Shown: positions 23,126 through 34,510 of the stretch, one piece after another | Position numbering within the stretch: the first letter of the stretch is position 1 | Layout: each line of letters begins with the position of its first letter | Assembly (NCBI RefSeq): GCF_041146395.1 | Contig: NC_090989.1 | Coordinates: 54,586,501-54,650,500 of the forward strand | Direction: 5' to 3' | Source: Eulemur rufifrons | Taxonomy: Eukaryota > Chordata > Mammalia > Primates > Lemuridae | Length of the DNA: 64,000 nt | Program-made: the position numbers and the translations under genes | The notes under the pieces: model-generated | Told to the model about the DNA's origin: nothing | The model's input: the letters and a program-made list of their open reading frames with translations, nothing else | The model's database searches: none

Positions 23126-24632
23126 TAGATTCCTTATTCAGATTATTAAGCAGTTTTCCCACACATTTCAGGGATACAGGATTCTATTATAATTTCAGAG
23201 CCTTATTTCCAGACTGAGGATGTTTTTATGTTAGGGATTTCACTTTCTTAAAAAATAGCCTGTTCGGTTCTGAGTCTTCATCATTTAATTTCTATGGAAG
23301 CTTTGGCTTTCTGTGTGAACTCTGCTAATGGGTGATTTTGTTGCATGGTGCTTCAGTTCTGCGTCTCTCTCTGTAGTACTAATTGCTACACTGTGCTCCC
23401 TTTGCTTTGGTCATCACTCTGTGATAACTGTAGTGTTTAAATGGTTATTTTAAATTCACACTACAGGGGCAGAATATTTTTTTATTTAGAATCCCAGCTT
23501 AAAATCTATCCCTTCATTGGGGAGTGCCTTGATTAAAACATCATTGCTGATGGCAGTAGCTCAAGGTGTTATTCTCCAGTCATTTCACATCTGGGGTGTT
23601 GTGAGACACCAGTCTCTGTTCTCTGCTGAGGGATAGGGCTTAGTGGCCAAAAATGAGATGAGGAAATCAAAACCACAGCCAAGTTCAGATGAATAAACAG
23701 TCAAAGTGCCAACTAGCTTCGAGAAGCATTACCTAATGATAAAAACAAGCTGCTAGCAAGCCAAAGGGCTGGTCTAGCACAGCAAGCCATCAGCTGTATC
23801 TGGGATTTTAGTTACGATAAAGTGTGTTCTTAATGGCTATGGTTACAGGAATATGGAGAGAATGAGAGAATGAATGCAATGCATGGTATGGGAGGGGAAA
23901 AAATTTGTCCTATTTCTGTGAGCACTACTGAGGCACTGTACTGGGTTTGAATAGGCACTTAGGGACATCAGAGAACCCAGTCTTAAGGAACTGGGAAAAA
24001 CAGAAACTAGCAAAGCTAGGGCATGCTGACAGGTTAATTAATGAAAACTGTTAACATGTAAATACTCTTCTGAAGGTCATCGGGTAGTTCTAGTTGTGAG
24101 AATAAGAAAACATAACTCTGGAAAGAAAATAATAAGATGGCTTCTATTAAAAAATGAATATAATTCACAGAATCCAAAGACACGAAGAAAAATACAGCTG
24201 GATTTCTTGAAATGTAAATTTGGAAACCATGAAGCTGGGCTACTTTTTTTTTTTCTCTTTTAGGGCCACATGATACTTCTCTGCTTATATCTTGAACTTG
24301 GAAAGGTAAATAAATTACTCTGGGCTTTCTGTCTCTTCCCCCACTGCTATGCAAACCTACACACCCCATCCTATATTTATTAACTGCCATAACATAGAAG
24401 AGTTTATTAAGAAAAAAGCAGTTCCATTGATTTAAAACTTCTAATAACTTAAACTGGTTGTACATAAGAATCATCTCAATGGGAAACAGAATCTCTTTGG
24501 ATATGCGGAATCTTTATTTTCAATTCACTACAAATAGTCATTTAGAAACCACTATTGTGCTTGTAGGTAATTTTTTTCTGAATATTTTCAGAGGTATTGC
24601 TTCATAAATTTTCATCATTATAGCATGGGTAT
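23126..24632. other. unrecognised sequence
   Basis: There is no recognised gene or repeat. The 146-codon minus-strand frame at 24034-24474 has no recognisable domain and appears random. Confidence 0.5.
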
Positions 24633-24641
24633 GAAAATACT

Positions 24642-24679
<38 letters not shown>

Positions 24680-25237
24680 TTTGTTTGTTTTTTTTTTTTT
24701 TATTTTACAGAATCAAAGAGTCTAACAGTATATCTTGTTAGATACAGTATGTCCTCATAATGTATACATTATTTCTTGTACAATGATATGAAATAATATG
24801 GGAAATATTCATGATAAATTATTAAGTGAACAGTGCAAGTTAAAAACAATAGTTTCATATTTTTTTCCCCACCCCCCCTTTCCCGAGTCAGCACCTTCAA
24901 ATGTTACCACTCCCCAAACGGTGCGCAATGCACTCATTGTGTAGGCATACCCCCATCCCCTCCCCCACCCCCCACCTCAGTCTGATGTCCAATTGGTGTC
25001 ATTTCCAGATTTGTATTTAGGTGATGATCAAGGAAACCAATTTTCTGGTGAGTACATGTGATGCTTGTTTTTCCATTCTTGGGATACTTCACTTAATATA
25101 ATGGGTTCCAACTCTCTCCAGGAGAACCATAGAGATGTTGTATCTTCATCATTCCTTATAGCTGAGTAGTATTCCATGGTATACATATACCACAGTTTAC
25201 TAATCCAATCATGTATTGATGGGCAGAAAATACTTCT
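24633..25237 (-). mobile_element. 5'-truncated young L1 with target duplication
   Basis: A minus-strand L1 lies between 12-bp direct repeats (gaaaatacttct at 24633-24644 and 25226-25237). Its poly-A tail shows as a T tract at 24645-24701 interrupted by 'gtttgtttgttt'. The 3' UTR contains 'cgagtcagcacc' and 'ggtgcgcaatgcactcattg', like the other strepsirrhine-type L1s here. It continues to 'atagctgagtagtattccatggtatacatataccacagttt' and ends at 'tgtattgatgggca'. Between tail and 3' UTR lies about 150 bp that does not look like the usual 3' end (see findings). Confidence 0.85.
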
Positions 25238-25344
25238 CTTAGTAGAAATTAAGGGACCACTAGTTTATGACATTGGTATATTGGCTGGTAATAATAGGGC
25301 AGAGGAACTAATTAAAGCAAGACACCTGGATTCTTCATGATACT
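25238..25344. other. unique spacer
   Basis: Short unrecognised spacer. Confidence 0.4.
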
Positions 25345-25540
25345 GTTTCACAGAGCTAGAGTTTCTCATGAAGGGATGCCCACTAGAATCACCTGGTAGA
25401 GCAAGCTTTTAGACCCTGAAAGTATAAAAGACTATTAATGCTGTAGTCCTATTAACAAAGATCTCTAATTTAATCAGTTTGTGGTGGTATCTTGTTAATG
25501 GCACATTTTTAAAGCTACACTATATTTGAAAATCATTGCA
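25345..25540 (+). mobile_element. MER5-like hAT MITE
   Basis: 'agtttctcatgaagggatgcccactagaatcacctgg' at the left and 'ttttaaagctacactatatttgaaaatcattgca' at the right fit the terminal regions of a diverged MER5-type nonautonomous hAT-Charlie element ('...gttctcaa...agaatcacctgg...tttgaaaaccactg'). Confidence 0.6.
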
Positions 25541-27074
25541 TCAAAGTTCAAACATACAAAGTTCCTCTAGCATTTGCTAAATCCAATTGACCTAATTTCA
25601 CCAACACCTACAAAATACCTGTGCAGTGAATTGCACTCAACGTTTTATTCCTGAAGCTGGTCATGCATATATAACATTTTTTGTGTTTAGCATATTCGGA
25701 AATTCTACAATGAAATAAGTGAAAAAGTGACTACAGCATAATCAATATTTTAATATATGTTTTAGGGAGCCCAACATATTTTGTTTCATTTTTAATTGGG
25801 CCCAACAACTGTACCATTCCCACTTCCCATTTCCCCTCAAAAATGAAGGGAATATAATTCACATTAATACAGAAAATTGAATTTTTGGCCATTTCTTTCA
25901 ATTTGTCTTAATATCCTATAACTAAAAGATTTGGCCAGCAGCTGGAATCTGTTGATAACTATGCAATGCCACTAGAAATGTTACCCGAATTTCAACATTG
26001 CATGACTTTTTAAACAAGAGTAATAGTTGTAAAAATTTTACTTCTTACTAATTACTGCATACACATAACTCTGGACTGTCCAAAATTTATGTGCACAGAA
26101 TGTACTCAATGAGTTAGTTGTTTATTTAATAAATAGTTTTGATGTAGATTTCTTTCATATTCAGGTTAGACCTATGTGAAATCCCCCCAATCCCCTAATT
26201 GAAAGGCTAGCTTCAATACATCCTTTTTTCCTCTTCTCTATGTCAATGTTAAGTGTAATCCATTGATATATATTTATACACATATAATATTTCTATTACT
26301 CTATAATTTATTAAGCATTTTCAATGTACTTAGAGTTGGTAATGCCATCAGAGACCCTATACTGATTTTACCAAAATTATCTTAATATAAAAAAAGAATT
26401 TAAATAATGTTCACAGATTTCATTTTCCTATTTGAAATGCCCCCACTTCAATATATTGAGATTACATAAATAAATTTAAGTCAAGAACATATTTGCATCC
26501 AGAAAGGTTTGTATCAATGCATTCACAGTGGTTATCTCTAGGAGGACATTTATGGTTATTTTAAATTCACTTTTTTTATCTTATATTTACTTTCTGATTA
26601 TTCAAAAATAACAAGATTATTTTAAATAAAAATTATTTTGATTAGTAACACATTACCTTCATCTTGACATTATAATTTTTGTTTGATTATGATGTCACCT
26701 AAATGTTCTCTATAAAGTGATTAAACCACAGAATTTTGAACTGCAGAAAGTATTTGAATGTAAAGTTTCAAACTAATAGAAAATATTACATTAATCCAAA
26801 ACAAGCTACTAGGTGGGATATAATTAGTAGAAAATGAAAATATCACATCTGGTTGTCTGCCAAGATCATAGCCTTATGTTTTACTGTGTAACGTATAAAG
26901 CACCTCCATGATGCCTAGTAGAATTCATTACAGTACTTATTAACCTCATCCAAATCCTACTGTCCAGCTAAATAAAGGAAATAAAAACGAGCGTATATTC
27001 CTTCCCTTGTCATTGAATATGTAAATGTATTTTTTGAAATTCTGTTGAAAAAGTCAAAATTACCATTTTGGAGC
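25541..27074. other. unrecognised AT-rich sequence
   Basis: No gene is visible. Around 26480-26640 'cattcacagtggttatctctaggagg' resembles a tail segment seen in old mammalian repeats, but it is too weak to assign. Confidence 0.5.
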
Positions 27075-27278
27075 TTATAGATCTTTTTTTCCTAATTCCA
27101 AGATTTATTTATTTATTTACTTGTTTTTAATTTTTTTTTATTTCAGCATATTTCGGGGGTACAAGTATTTAGGTGACATATATTGCCTTTGCCCCGCCCG
27201 AGTCAGAGCTTCAAGCATGTCTATCCCCCAGACCGTGCGCACTGCACCCATTAGGCGAAAGAAGAAGATTATAGATCT
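27075..27278 (-). mobile_element. very short L1 3' UTR insertion with duplication
   Basis: A T-rich tail at about 27085-27142 is followed by 'atttcagcatatttcgggggtaca', 'ttgcctttgccccgcccgag' and 'cacccattagg'. This is only the last 130 or so bp of a minus-strand strepsirrhine-type L1. Ten-base repeats (ttatagatct at 27075-27084 and 27269-27278) probably are the target duplication, though the tail side has extra non-T sequence. The plus-strand open frame 27121-27309 is a shadow. Confidence 0.75.
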
Positions 27279-29544
27279 GCTTGATGTTAATTTCATATAT
27301 ATTATGTGAACATACCATGAGTAAATTTAATGTTTAAAGTTTGAAAGGGCAATTTTTCCTGAGTCTGAAAACTTAAAATGTTCAACAAAAGGTTTAAAAA
27401 CAATCTTATGCCTGAGTGGGAGAAGGAGAGGATATACCACCCAAATAAGCTGTCACTAGGCTCTTTTTAGGGCTTTGATTTTATCACATGAGTTGCACAT
27501 TTGTTCCAAATTAATTGCTTCTTTTCAGTTTTTATACAATGCATGTGTATTTTATGTCTCCCTTGCTTTCAGGGCTTAAAAACGATCAAAAGTGTAATAG
27601 ACTGGTTTGGATAGGATTCAAACTTTTTGGCAGACTCCTAAGTAACAAGAGCCAGTACTTAATCAAATGGTATATTTTAGTGTCCACTTTTTTTTCAGGC
27701 TTTGAATCAATGCTGTTTAACTTAACTGCCCATCCATCTCTTGTGTAAAGTTATATTGCTTTTTAAGTGATGATACGCTGTGAAGAAAATAGAACCTATC
27801 AGTAATCTATATACCCTTTTCTTAGAGTGTTTCATTCTCTTTTCAAAATTTATTTCTATTCATGTCAATATTCTCCATTGTGTCATAGAAAGCAAACTGT
27901 GAGATGGCTTTCTCTTTTTTTATCTACACTATGAACTCTTTCCAGAGTTAATCTTTGAGATATTTCTTAATATCAACATATTCTTATATAAGATTTTGTG
28001 TCTGAATACGTATATTTATACACATATATATTTATATGTGTGTGTGTTCAAACACCTGCTGATTTCTATTTTCCACATCTCTAAACCTGATTTTTTAATC
28101 AACAGTCACATTTCCCTGTTCTAGATAAAGATATAGTATAGACAGGGGTTAGATGAAGCAGAAAAGCCCCATAGATGCTTGTCAGAATTCAAACCTTTTG
28201 ATATAAAAAATGTCAGTTTTGGTATCGCAACCCAAAGGACATGAAGTCCACTGTGATTAGTCACATGACTATCTCCTGTGTTACCCTGCTGGGATACTGT
28301 TGCCATAGCATTGACAGGCAAATTTAGCATCGGTCTTCAGATGCTATCTGTGCAATGTTAAGTGGTGGTTTTCTTTTCCAATAAAAATCATCTTCATACT
28401 TCTCCCAAACAAATCCTGTGCCTATTTCATATTGATTATGGTGTATTTGTAATCATTTAACACAATTAGGGACAGTTACTTTAACAGGGACACAATTGTC
28501 TGTTTATTACACATTTATGTTGCCTACTAAAGAATGAATAATGAATTTAGTTGGGAACAGATTGGTCCAAATTAGTGAGAAAAGTTAAAATCTAAGAATA
28601 TAAGACTATTTCTAAAGTGTCTTATTGAACCCATGGATTTTTCCCTGAGGTTAAAAGTATGTTTATATAAGATATTAAGAAAATCATTTACATCAAATAT
28701 TCATTTTTACCAAGGTCATGTGCAAGTGTGTTTGTAATTTCTATCAAAAGTTCAGAATTGATAATATTGCTTACCTTGGTATACTGGGCTAGAGCACATG
28801 AATGAAAAGATAATATACATTTTCTATAAATATATTCTCAATATTACTATACCATATAAGTCAATATGACTTAAAGTGACAATCACTAAAGGACAGCATC
28901 TGAACTAATACAAAACTGTTTCCATTACTTTGACTGTGAAAATGATGCACCAACTCATAGATTTCAAAACTCCTTGCCTAGGTAAATTGTGCCCAAGCTG
29001 GGTTAAACTAATTACATCCAAATATCTCTAATAAAAATACATTTAAAAATCTAAGTCTTTTAAAAATTATAATGGAAGGTCTTTCTTTTATAATTTAAGT
29101 TTACATCATGATTACACTAAATTGACCAAAAATACACCAAACGTATAGCATGCAAATAACTCTAAATGCAATTAATAAATTCAACCTACTAATAAATACA
29201 AAGCATTTATTATAATTTACATATATTTTAAAAAACAGAATTTACCTTCTATAGAAAATCGAGGTCAGTGTAATCTCAGCTATTCTCTGTTAAGCTTTTT
29301 TTTTCTTAAAAAAGGTATATTTTCTGACAACTCAATTGCTTGAAAATCATTTGAATGCTTTGACATTTGTACACTGATAGAGATTTTGAAAATTCTAAGA
29401 TTTCTATTACAAGAGAAAGAGCAAATCAGACACTCTTTTCTCCAAATTTATGAAGCATAAAATGAACTTTAACCCTTTGTTAATGTCTTCTGAATTATTT
29501 CCAAATTACTAAAGGAAAATCCATGAAAATAATATTTGCTAACA
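27279..29544. other. unrecognised 2.3 kb
   Basis: No gene was recognised. A small TA/TG tract sits at about 28008-28050. The frames at 27515-27748 and 28121-28330 lack domains. Confidence 0.5.
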
Positions 29545-29765
29545 TACTTGTACATTGCAACACTAGTTTCTAGGTGCTTTATGTAATTTAATCCTCACAA
29601 ATAAAAAGTAGATATTTTAATTTCTATTTTTATATGAGAAATTGAGAATTAGAGAATTTAAATAACTTTTATATACACAAGGGTATATAAAATAAAAATT
29701 TAGATCCAAGCTTTGAATTACCTGTCCTTAAAATTACCTACTTACCTAACTAGCCAATTAAATAC
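29545..29765 (-). mobile_element. MIR SINE, minus strand
   Basis: 'ctaggtgctttatgtaatttaatcctcacaaataaaaagtagatattttaatttctatttttatatgagaaattgagaa' is the antisense MIR core ('gcgctttacatgtattaactcatttaatcctcac...ccccattttacagatgaggaaactgag'). Confidence 0.8.
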
Positions 29766-30194
29766 TTCTGCAGCCACATTGCCCTCTAGCAATTACCTCT
29801 TCTGATTCCACTTAAAAAGATAATTTTTCAGAAAGAGTTTTGTATGAAGCCTCATTTTTAATTACTCCTTTAAAATGTTTGGTTATGAAATGTTTCAAAT
29901 AGACAAAGAAATATGAAGATTGAAATAACAAAATATCATAAATATAATGCAACACAAGGTAATACAAATAATGATAATATTAACCTCAAGCTTAAATGAC
30001 AAAATGTTACAAATAGACATAAGGCTTCCTATAAATGCATGCTTGATCTCATTAAGGTTTCTATACCCACTCCAGAGATACCTAGAAGGCTAAATTTGGT
30101 GTTTGATAACATATATGCTTTTATGGTATTTCTACATTGTGTTTGGTTTGTTCCTCTGGGAAGCAGACATGGAAGTAGAGTTAGAAGTAAGTAT
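29766..30194. other. unrecognised sequence
   Basis: No gene or repeat is identified here. Confidence 0.5.
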
Positions 30195-32350
30195 AATAAT
30201 TAAATTGGGGGTAAGAAACTTCTATTAATATTTTTTCTACTAGTTTGTTGAAAATTTTTACTATGCATGGTGTTGGAAATTGCCAAATACTTTTTCTCCC
30301 TCAATTATATGAACACATGAATTTAGTTCTTTAGCAAGTTGATGTGTTGGGGTGCTGGGCCTCCTTAATTAATTTTCAAAGGTTGAACTAGCCATGCATG
30401 TTTAAAATAAAGCTTACTTTGGCATGGTGCATAATTCTTTTTATGCATTGTTACATCCACTGTAATATTTTCTTAAAGATTTTTATATCTGTGTTCATGA
30501 GAGAGATTGATCTGTGGTTTTCCTTAATTGCATTTTCTTTATCTAGTTTTGGTATTAAGATGATGCTGACCTTGTAGAATGAGATAGGAAGTGATTATGG
30601 AGAATTGATATCATTTCTTCTTTACACATTTCATAGAATTAACCAGTAAAAACATATGGACCTGTGCTCTATTTTTTATAATGTTATTAATTATTGATTT
30701 GATTTTTTTTGGTAGATATTGACCTATTCAGAATATCTATTTCTCTTTGTGTGAGTTCTGGTAGTTTGTACCTTTCAGGTTTTGATATTTTAGGGCACAG
30801 TGTTGTTCATAGTATTCCTTAGTATCTTTTAACGTCCATGGGATCAGTAGTTATGACCTTCCTTTCATTTCTAACATTTGTAAATGTTTCTTCTCATTTT
30901 TATATTGGTAGCTTGGCTAGAGTTTTATCAATTTCATCTTTAGAAAAATCCCCAATTTAGTAATATATTTCAAAGAACCAAGTTAGGTTTTATTGTATTT
31001 CTCTATTTATTTCTTATTTTCAATGCCATTGTTTTTGCTCTAATTTTTATTATTTCTTCTGCTTGCTTTAGGGATAATTTGTTCTTCCTTACCTAGTTTC
31101 CATAAATGGAAGCTGGACTATTGATTTTAGAGCTTTTGCTTTTTCTCATATATATAATACTATGAATATTCCTTTAAGCACTGTTTTACTGTTCTAATAA
31201 ATTTTGATATGTTGCATTTTAATTTTTATTTAGTGCAAAATTAAAAAAATTATTCTGAGACATTTTTGATCCATTTATTATATAAAAGTGTGTTGATTTG
31301 TATCTAAATATCTGGGAGTTTTCCAGCTATCATTTCTTTACTGATTTCTAGTTTCCATTGTGGTCCGAGAGCACACTTTGTATAATTTCTCTTCTTTTAA
31401 ATTTGTTAAGGTGTGTTTTACAACTCAGACTGTACTTTATCTTGGTGAATTTCCATGTGAACTAGTGAAGAACGTGTATTTTGTAGTTCTTTGGTGGGGC
31501 ATATTATAAATATCAATTAGATCAAGTTGATTCTGAGTGCTCTTCTGGTCAACATTATACTTAATTATTTTCTGCGTGCTTGGTCTATCAATTACTGAAA
31601 GAAAAGCATTAAAGTCTTCAATTGTAATAGTGAATTTTTCTACTTCTCTGTTCAATTCTATCATTTTTTCCTCATGCATTTGCATGCTCTGTTGTTAGGT
31701 GCATATATATTAAGGTTTGTTATATCTTCCTAAAAGTTGACCTCTTTATCATTATATAATGTCCTTCTTTAACCCTGATGATTTTGCTAGTTCTTAATTC
31801 TGCTTTGTGTGAAATTAATATAGCTACTCCATCTTTCATTTGATTAGTGTTGTTATGATATACCTTTCCTAATCCTTTTATCTTTTCAGAATCCATTTAT
31901 ATTAAAATATATTACTTATAGATAACATATATTTGAGATTTTTTTTAGTTATCCATTCTGAAAATTTCTATCCTAATTGGTGTTAAAATAAACATTGATA
32001 CAGTTGGGTTAATATCTACCAAGTTTGTGATTGTTTTCTATTTGTTACACTTTTCATTTGCTTTTTTTCTGCCTTTTCTCTTTTATTTGAGCATTTTATG
32101 TGATTCCATTTTATCTTTTTTCTTAACATATCAATTATACTTCTGTTTAATCCCTTCACGGTTGCTCCAGAGTTTGCAAAATACATTTAAGCTAATCTAA
32201 ATCCATCTTATAGTAACTCTATACTGCTTCATGTGCAGTGAAAATACCTCATATAATATTTCCAATTCATTCCTACTTTCCCCATGACACTGGTGTGATT
32301 TCATTTATTCATGTGCTATACCACTTAATGCTTTAAATAAAAAGGTATCC
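30195..32350 (-). mobile_element. old L1M ORF2 relic, antisense
   Basis: A 2.1-kb antisense L1 runs from the reverse-transcriptase region through the endonuclease region. Landmarks in order are 'actagtttgttgaaaatttttactatgcatgg', 'ggtattaagatgatgctgaccttgtagaatgagatagg', 'tttcaaagaaccaagttagg', 'tccattgtggtccgagagcacactttg' and 'gtgcatatatattaaggtttgttatatcttcct'. A thin open frame at 31437-31685 (minus) retains endonuclease similarity. The element is heavily mutated. Confidence 0.9.
31437..31685 (-). pseudogene. L1 ORF2 endonuclease-region relic
   Basis: An 82-residue minus-strand frame inside the L1M copy keeps recognisable spacing of the L1 endonuclease: an F-N-x-x-L-S-x-I-D-R block at about residues 25-34, a D-L-I-D-I-Y block at about 55-60, and a Y-T-F-F-x-S-x-H-G block at about 70-78. 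In intact L1 this domain nicks target DNA. Flanking stops show it is not expressed as a protein. Confidence 0.8.
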
Positions 32351-32394
32351 TTTCAGATCAATTAAGAATAAAAAATATTTTTAAAAAAGAATAA

Positions 32395-32530
32395 AAAATA
32401 GAAGTGGTGATAGAGGGCAACTTTGTCTGGTTCCAGTTCTGAGTAGGAATGCTTTCAATTTTTCCCATTCAGTATGATGTTGGCAGTTGGTTTGTCATAT
32501 ATGATTTGTATATGGTTTAAAAGAAATTCA
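32395..32530 (-). mobile_element. separate small L1 fragment, antisense
   Basis: 'agaagtggtgatagagggcaactttgtctggttcc' and 'ttttcccattcagtatgatgttggcagttggtttgtcatat' belong to the reverse-transcriptase end of antisense L1. This part should lie to the left of the 30195 block, so it is a separate copy or a rearranged piece. Confidence 0.75.
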
Positions 32531-32924
32531 GAAAAATGTTATTGGAATATTGACCCTTGTTAAGTGCTGGTGGAAACTTTAGAAACACTGTATCCTGTAG
32601 TAACACAGAAAATAGAACATGTACCCAATGAACTAGCATATCTATCTAAGGAAATTTCCAGGAAAAATATTGAAAATTCTACCTATTTTGTTTTCATTGT
32701 CTATAATAAAATATAAGATGACCTATAGAATAGACCTATAGAACTCCAATAACATACACAGAATCAGCACAACATTTTTAAGAGGATTGGATTGTTCTGG
32801 TACAAACACTGCCAGCTGTGGCTAAAAGACACAAATATAATACAAAATGAGTAGAGACCTTTGAATCCTCAACATTTTATTGTGAGTGTATTATAAGAGT
32901 TTTCTATTTTTGAATAAAAATTAT
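32531..32924 (+). mobile_element. possible MaLR internal fragment, plus strand
   Basis: 'ggaaactttagaaacactgtatcctgtagtaacacagaaaat' and 'gaactagcatatctatctaaggaaatttc' recall the gag-like internal region of MaLR elements in sense orientation. The rest is unrecognised. The call is tentative. Confidence 0.3.
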
Positions 32925-33590
32925 AACAAATTTAGTGACTTATAACAAAACTAACTTACTATCTCACAGTTTCTGTGAATCAGGAGTTCGCTACAATTTA
33001 TGTGGTCCTCTGCTCAGGGTATTATAAAGCTGAAGTCAACGTACCATCCAGGAGCATCTTTATCTGAAAGGTTTTCTAAGAAAATATTAGCTTCCAAAAA
33101 TTCCTTGAGTTTTTGGCAAAGTTCATTTCCTTGTGGTTGTGTGAGTGGCATCCCTGTTTTTTTGTTTGTTTGTTTGTTTGTTTTGGTAGCTATTGCTAGA
33201 GTACTATACTCAGCTCCTGTATGTCACTATCAGTTTCTTGCCAAATGGTTCCCTCTCCAGACAGTTCATGACATGGCTCTTTTCTTCTTCAAGTTCAGTA
33301 AAAATTCTCATTTTGAATCTCTCTGATGTATTTTAAGAGCTCACCAGAATTTGTTAGTCCCAATCAAGATAATCGTCCTCGTTTTTAATGAAGAAAATTT
33401 ATTAGGGACCTTAATTACTTCTGCCTAATATTTTCTGTTACAGAACATGAGACAATGATTTGAATAATATCCCATCACATTCACAAAGTCCCACTCACAC
33501 TCAATGGGAGGGGATTATAGAAGATGTGTACATGAGGCTGCAGGGAATTTGGGGTTCATCTTAGAATTCTGCCTACCATAGGAAAGAAGT
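32925..33590 (-). mobile_element. MLT1-like LTR, minus strand
   Basis: It begins 'ttagtgacttataacaaaactaacttactatctcacagtttctgtgaatcagg' and ends 'ttcatcttagaattctgcctacca', the reverse complement of a MaLR-type LTR starting 'tggtaggcagaatt'. The middle has a (TTTG)n run at about 33160-33184. The open frame 33000-33326 is a shadow. Confidence 0.65.
33160..33184. repeat. (TTTG)n tetranucleotide repeat
   Basis: Several tandem 'tttg' units after a T run, embedded in the MLT1-like LTR. Confidence 0.8.
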
Positions 33591-33599
33591 AGGGTAACA

Positions 33600-34510
33600 A
33601 GACAGCCTAGTTTCAAATTGAGAAGTGGTTCCAGATTGGCACAAGTAAATTGCTTGAGCAGGTTTTTCAGATGCCCAAGAATGACTCACCCAAGAGTGAC
33701 CATAGCAGAGGAGGATCTTAATAATATGGTAGGCAAGTTGACCAGTTCCATAGATGTCAATCAGCTTTTTTTTCCAAGCCTGAATCCGTCCAGTAGTCTA
33801 ATTAGAAAAGAGTTTATGTCAGTAGAGGTAGAGGTTATGTATGAGCTAAATAACATGGATTTCCATTCACCATGGCTGATCTATCTAAAGCCATGACTGG
33901 ATGTCCAATCTGCCAACCACAGGAGCCAACACTATATTCTGAATATGGTACTATTTTCTTGGAAGTATCATCTGTCTACCTAGTAAAAGTTTGATTTAAT
34001 TGGAGAGACCTCATTCTGGAAGGAATATCACTTTGTTCATACTTGAATAGGCATTTATTCTGGATATGAATTTGCCTCCCTTGCCAATAATACTCTTGCC
34101 ATAACCACTATCTATGGAATTGCAGGCAGCCTATTCCATATACTACTGTAACATAGCAAATAAAATTGAGCAGTGGGCTCATACTTATGAAATGCACCGG
34201 AGTTACCGTGTTCCCCATAACCCTGAATCTTCTGGCTTGATAGAAATGAAGAAGGTCCTTGTGAAAAATCAATTATGGCAAAATTTTATGGTAATGCATT
34301 ACAGGACTATGTTAATATCCTCCAGGCTATGTTATATGGTTGTAATTGGTGCTATTTCTCCCATTGCTGTATTTCATGGGTCCAGGAATGATTAGGTAGA
34401 AATGGGAGTAACTTACCTCACCATTTCCTCTACTTATCCAATGGCAAAATTTTTGTTTTTTATCTTTGCAACTTTGGATTCTGCTGATCTAAGTTCTTAG
34501 TTTCCTGAAA
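33600..34510 (+). pseudogene. ERVL pol relic (integrase region)
   Basis: This is an endogenous retrovirus L (ERVL) internal fragment in sense orientation, in at least two frames. The frame at 33618-33896 (92 codons) covers the end of the RNase H/start of the integrase region. The frame at 34114-34395 (93 codons) resembles the C-terminal part of an ERVL integrase core; around residues 33-43 it keeps an N-P-E...G-L-I-E block, whose last E is the likely third catalytic acid. After a stop at 34393-34395 the same frame continues to about 34490 with the segment that leads into the dUTPase-like part in ERVL. The frames differ in phase, so a frameshift lies between them. It cannot encode a working enzyme. 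Confidence 0.75.

Noticed and set aside
24034..24474. 146-codon minus-strand open frame
   Set aside because: Its composition is random and no domain is present. In 64 kb of DNA a frame of this length is expected by chance.
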